Shown: positions 23,429 through 25,371 of the stretch, in pieces | Numbering within the stretch: position 1 is the stretch's first letter | Layout of the letters: the number at the start of each line of letters is the position of its first letter | The notes under the pieces: model-generated | Seen by the model: only the letters and a program-made list of their open reading frames with translations | Told to the model about the DNA's origin: nothing | Databases searched by the model: none | Source: a virus | Reading direction: 5' to 3' (one strand) | IMG/VR virus record: IMGVR_UViG_3300009285_001669 | Location: 1-25,371 of that record | DNA length: 25,371 bases | Translations under genes and position numbers: made by a program

Positions 23429-23546
23429 GTAGCCAATCGGTGAGCCCCCACCTCAGCGGGGCTAGGGGGAGCGCGGATCATGTGCAGCGATGACCGCGAG
23501 CGCCACCGGGTCGCCGGGGCGCTGGCGTGGGGGGCTCTCGGGCTAC
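23429..23546 (+). ncRNA. GC-rich multibranch structured RNA in the early leader
   Basis: About 118 nt, very GC-rich in an AT-rich surrounding. P1: GTAGCC 23429-23434 with GGCTAC 23541-23546. P2: GAGCCCCCAC 23442-23451 with GTGGGGGGCTC 23527-23537 (one bulged G). P4: CGCGG/CCGCG (23472-23476, 23494-23498) and TCAT/ATGA (23478-23481, 23490-23493) with an 8-nt loop. P5: AGCGCC 23499-23504 with GGCGCT 23518-23523, then CCGG/CCGG and a GTCG loop. A weaker hairpin lies at 23452-23466. An alternative pairs AGCCCC 23443-23448 with GGGGCT 23458-23463, excluding P2. It precedes the RHH gene; a put-like antiterminator, riboregulator or riboswitch-like role is possible. Confidence 0.7.
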
Positions 23547-23576
23547 CGGAAAATCTGATCGAAATCGAAGGGGAAA

Positions 23577-23747
23577 ATGGAAAATAAAAAAAGCACATAC
23601 ACTCTGAACGTAAGGCTCGCCGCCGACGAGAAAAAAATGCTCGACGACATCGCGCAAGCGGACCATGATGGACTCACGGGAATGATCAAAAAATTGATTA
23701 TTGATTACTGGCGGAAACTGAAAAGCCAGGGGATTATCAACCCCTAA
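23577..23747 (+). CDS. Ribbon-helix-helix (Arc/CopG-like) protein
   Basis: 56 aa with AAGGGG four bases before the ATG. MENKKSTYTLNVRLAADEKK gives the short N-terminal strand (TYTLNVRLA) followed by helix MLDDIAQADHDG and a second helix LTGMIKKLIIDYWRKLK, the layout of ribbon-helix-helix regulators, which bind operators as dimers through paired strands. It is the first gene of the rightward transcript, 30 bases behind the structured RNA. It most likely represses one or both divergent promoters. It is shorter than most annotation limits. Confidence 0.75.
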   Translation: MENKKSTYTLNVRLAADEKKMLDDIAQADHDGLTGMIKKLIIDYWRKLKSQGIINP

Positions 23748-23798
23748 AAAAATTTACCCAAACGTGTAATGCGGATTACATCCAGGAGGGACCAACAA

Positions 23799-23918
23799 AT
23801 GAAACGAACCCTAGTAAATCGGCTTAGAATTAAAATGTGGATGACCCTAGAATGTTGGGCGCGGCAGCAAAAGGTTAACGCGGTTTTTCAGGCATCTAAA
23901 AAACGGATCGGGAGGTAA
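23799..23918 (+). CDS. Small 39-aa basic protein
   Basis: MKRTLVNRLRIKMWMTLECW begins a basic 39-aa protein ending KKRIGR, with an excellent AGGAGG ribosome site eight bases upstream. Its stop is five bases before the next ATG, and the next gene's GGAGG lies in its last codons. A small hairpin, TGTAAT 23765-23770 with ATTACA 23775-23780, lies just upstream of the ribosome site. Function unknown. Confidence 0.6.
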   Translation: MKRTLVNRLRIKMWMTLECWARQQKVNAVFQASKKRIGR

Positions 23919-23923
23919 CGAAA

Positions 23924-24223
23924 ATGAAAACTCAAAACGACATGGTACGATTTTACCAGATAGCGGAGTTACGTCTTTCGGAGCTGGGACCGCGAGACAA
24001 AAACATCAATATAAAAGTGGCTCGCAACACAGCGCAAATGATGGTCAACGAGGAAAAGCGCCTTATGAAGGCGGCGCCGGAGCTTTTGGAAGCAGCGAAA
24101 GCGGCAATTGCTGAAATTGATAGGCTGATCCGAGAAAAAAATCCATTATCGGGTGAGCGTCTTACAAATCCGGCATCGGTGGCGCTCACGCTGGCCATCG
24201 CAAAAGCCGAAGGGAGGGTATAG
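23924..24223 (+). CDS. Small conserved-type phage protein (APELLEA family)
   Basis: 99 aa with GGGAGG ahead of the ATG. The core KAAPELLEAAKAAIAEIDRL with the C-terminal ALTLAIAKAEGRV is a pattern seen in many small early or replication-region phage proteins, whose function is unknown. It is all-helical and has no catalytic residues. It follows the 39-aa gene closely and precedes the 328-aa gene by two bases, so these genes form one transcript. Confidence 0.8.
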   Translation: MKTQNDMVRFYQIAELRLSELGPRDKNINIKVARNTAQMMVNEEKRLMKAAPELLEAAKAAIAEIDRLIREKNPLSGERLTNPASVALTLAIAKAEGRV

Positions 24224-24225
24224 AA

Positions 24226-25212
24226 ATGGCAACCTATGACCTCGGCAGCGGAATGAAACGGATTGACGTATCAGCAAACAACGCAAAAAACAGTCTCCCT
24301 ATAGGGACCGTTCTTCAACTTAATGGGTATTCATGTCCCCGTTATGTCGTCGTAAAAAATGAGGGGATAGATCAAAATTACGGCTATGGAGCGCGCTATC
24401 TGACCGTTTCCCTGGAGGACGGGAAATTTTCTAAATCAGACGCTTATGGCATGATGCACATCAGCGAGAAAACGTCAAACCGCATCCAAATGTATTATAC
24501 GGATGATGTCGTATCTCCGGATGAGTGCCTCCGTCTCTATGAAAAAGCATCCGCCCTTCAAAAATTGGAGGAGCAAATAAAAGAAGACTCGGCAAAGCGG
24601 ATATCCGCTCTCGTGGAAAAAGGGAAGAAAATAGCAGCAGAGAAAGGCATAGACGCTTTCTCGGCGCTGATTGTGGCTGAGTATGAGCAAGATGACTGTG
24701 ATTTACACACGGATTACTTCAACACCAAAACCACACAAATGATAATCCTCTCCACCTCAAAACACGCCAGGGACTTGTTTCCAGAAATGAGAAAGGCGGC
24801 AGGGAAATTCGAGAAAACAGCGCACCTTGGAACAGGAAAGGGGGATTTTACCGCTTACGTCTCGATCGGCGCGGACTTCAAGAGCAATGGGAGTTACTAC
24901 TCTGCCGGATGCCAGTCCCACTGGCACAACGAGCTTATAAGGAAATTTAAAACGAGAGCAGAAGCGGAGGCGTATATCAACAGCCAACCAACGCCGGGGG
25001 CAGTGTCATTTGACGGCGTCCTTGTCCCGTTTCTGTGGGAAATCTCTGAAAACAATATCGAACACCGTGAGAAATACAGTATGGGGGTGGGATACTACCT
25101 CAAGGCGTCGTCTAGGTATTCATCCGGCTGGACGGTCAGCAAGCGGCGAAAATATGGCAATACTTGGGGGGATGACATATATATATCACTGGCTCAAATC
25201 TGCTTACTCTAA
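24226..25212 (+). CDS. 328-aa phage or mobile-element protein, function unknown
   Basis: Ribosome site GGGAGGG seven bases before the ATG. Beta-rich N-terminal part (NSLPIGTVLQLNGYSCPRYV, GYGARYLTVSLEDGKF), a helical or coiled-coil segment at about 102-142 (LQKLEEQIKEDSAKRISALV), then a middle with CDLHTDYFNTK and AGCQSHWHNELI whose His and Cys residues might hold metal, and a beta-rich end (YYLKASSRYSSGWTVSKRRK). The helical middle is followed by RAEAEAYINSQ. I do not recognise the family. No signal peptide or membrane segment. It is the last gene of the early rightward transcript before an opposing gene. Confidence 0.85.
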   Translation: MATYDLGSGMKRIDVSANNAKNSLPIGTVLQLNGYSCPRYVVVKNEGIDQNYGYGARYLTVSLEDGKFSKSDAYGMMHISEKTSNRIQMYYTDDVVSPDECLRLYEKASALQKLEEQIKEDSAKRISALVEKGKKIAAEKGIDAFSALIVAEYEQDDCDLHTDYFNTKTTQMIILSTSKHARDLFPEMRKAAGKFEKTAHLGTGKGDFTAYVSIGADFKSNGSYYSAGCQSHWHNELIRKFKTRAEAEAYINSQPTPGAVSFDGVLVPFLWEISENNIEHREKYSMGVGYYLKASSRYSSGWTVSKRRKYGNTWGDDIYISLAQICLL

Positions 25213-25249
25213 TTGATTCCCGGCCCCGGCCATCACTCCGGGACAATTT

Positions 25250-25371
25250 CTAGCAGTTCACCCAGCCCCAAACAGTCGTGATCTTCACTCTCATCCGCCG
25301 GGCGACGACCTTGTAGCATTTCCAGCGGACGTACAGCCTCTTAGCTACTCGGATATTTTTCTCCCTAATTC
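25250..25371 (-). CDS. Possible partial gene entering from the right edge
   Basis: An open minus-strand frame runs from the right edge to TAG at 25250. It encodes a basic peptide with LYVRWKCYKVVARRMRVKIT and ending WGWVNC. No start is visible. A GC-rich hairpin, TCCCGG 25218-25223 with CCGGGA 25238-25243, lies between it and the converging 328-aa gene and may serve as a weak two-way terminator. It is short, so chance openness cannot be excluded. Confidence 0.35.
   Translation of the reverse strand, partial: IREKNIRVAKRLYVRWKCYKVVARRMRVKITTVWGWVNC

Noticed and set aside
23429-23546. tRNA, tmRNA or self-cleaving ribozyme
   Set aside because: No anticodon or T-arm geometry, no acceptor of seven pairs, and no hammerhead core; I saw no convincing HDV-like fold either.
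23317-23666. Two minus-strand open frames antisense to the structured RNA and the RHH gene
   Set aside because: They owe their openness to the GC-rich helices and have biased products rich in Pro, Arg and Ala; the plus-strand signals are far better.

Overview
This window looks like a piece of a tailed double-stranded DNA phage or prophage, probably podovirus-like, from an uncultured bacterium. The evidence is a continuous minus-strand late block running from about 21.5 kb to the left edge and beyond: small terminase, large terminase, portal, scaffold, an N4-gp56-type major capsid protein, a head-tail adaptor and a P22 gp10-like tail hub. The host cannot be named from the sequence. Neither integrase, replication nor lysis enzymes are recognisable in this window.

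Layout from right to left. Plus strand 23.4-25.2 kb: a sigma70-type promoter, a GC-rich strongly folding RNA of about 118 nt, a ribbon-helix-helix repressor-like gene, a 39-aa gene, a 99-aa phage gene and a 328-aa protein of unknown function. Minus strand 23.3-22.5 kb: two small genes resembling sigma factor region 4 and region 2 (in that order) and a small zinc-ribbon gene. 22.5-21.8 kb: a gene-poor stretch with a 21-bp tandem repeat array and two facing G-rich tracts around an AT-rich core. 21.8-13.2 kb: packaging and capsid genes on the minus strand, with an HNH endonuclease wedged against the large terminase gene and two intergenic regions of dense inverted repeats, one between the terminase genes and one before the portal.

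13.2 kb to 1: an unusual tail and decoration region. Fibre-like proteins alternate with a methyltransferase, four glycosyltransferases and a NodU/TobZ-type carbamoyltransferase. Five of the predicted virion-type proteins, including the tail hub, begin with what look like Sec signal peptides. Genes are tightly coupled here (ATGA and TAATG overlaps), so sugar-modifying enzymes and structural proteins should be made together. The simplest reading is that the phage builds and decorates (glycosylates, O-carbamoylates, methylates) a glycan on its own virion or on the host surface. The export signals raise the question of where these fibre-like proteins act.

The best candidates for something undescribed are: (1) the early-promoter RNA at 23429-23546; (2) exported fibre and tail proteins combined with a glycan-decorating cassette; (3) the structured element between the terminase genes; (4) a sigma-like protein split into two genes in reversed domain order.
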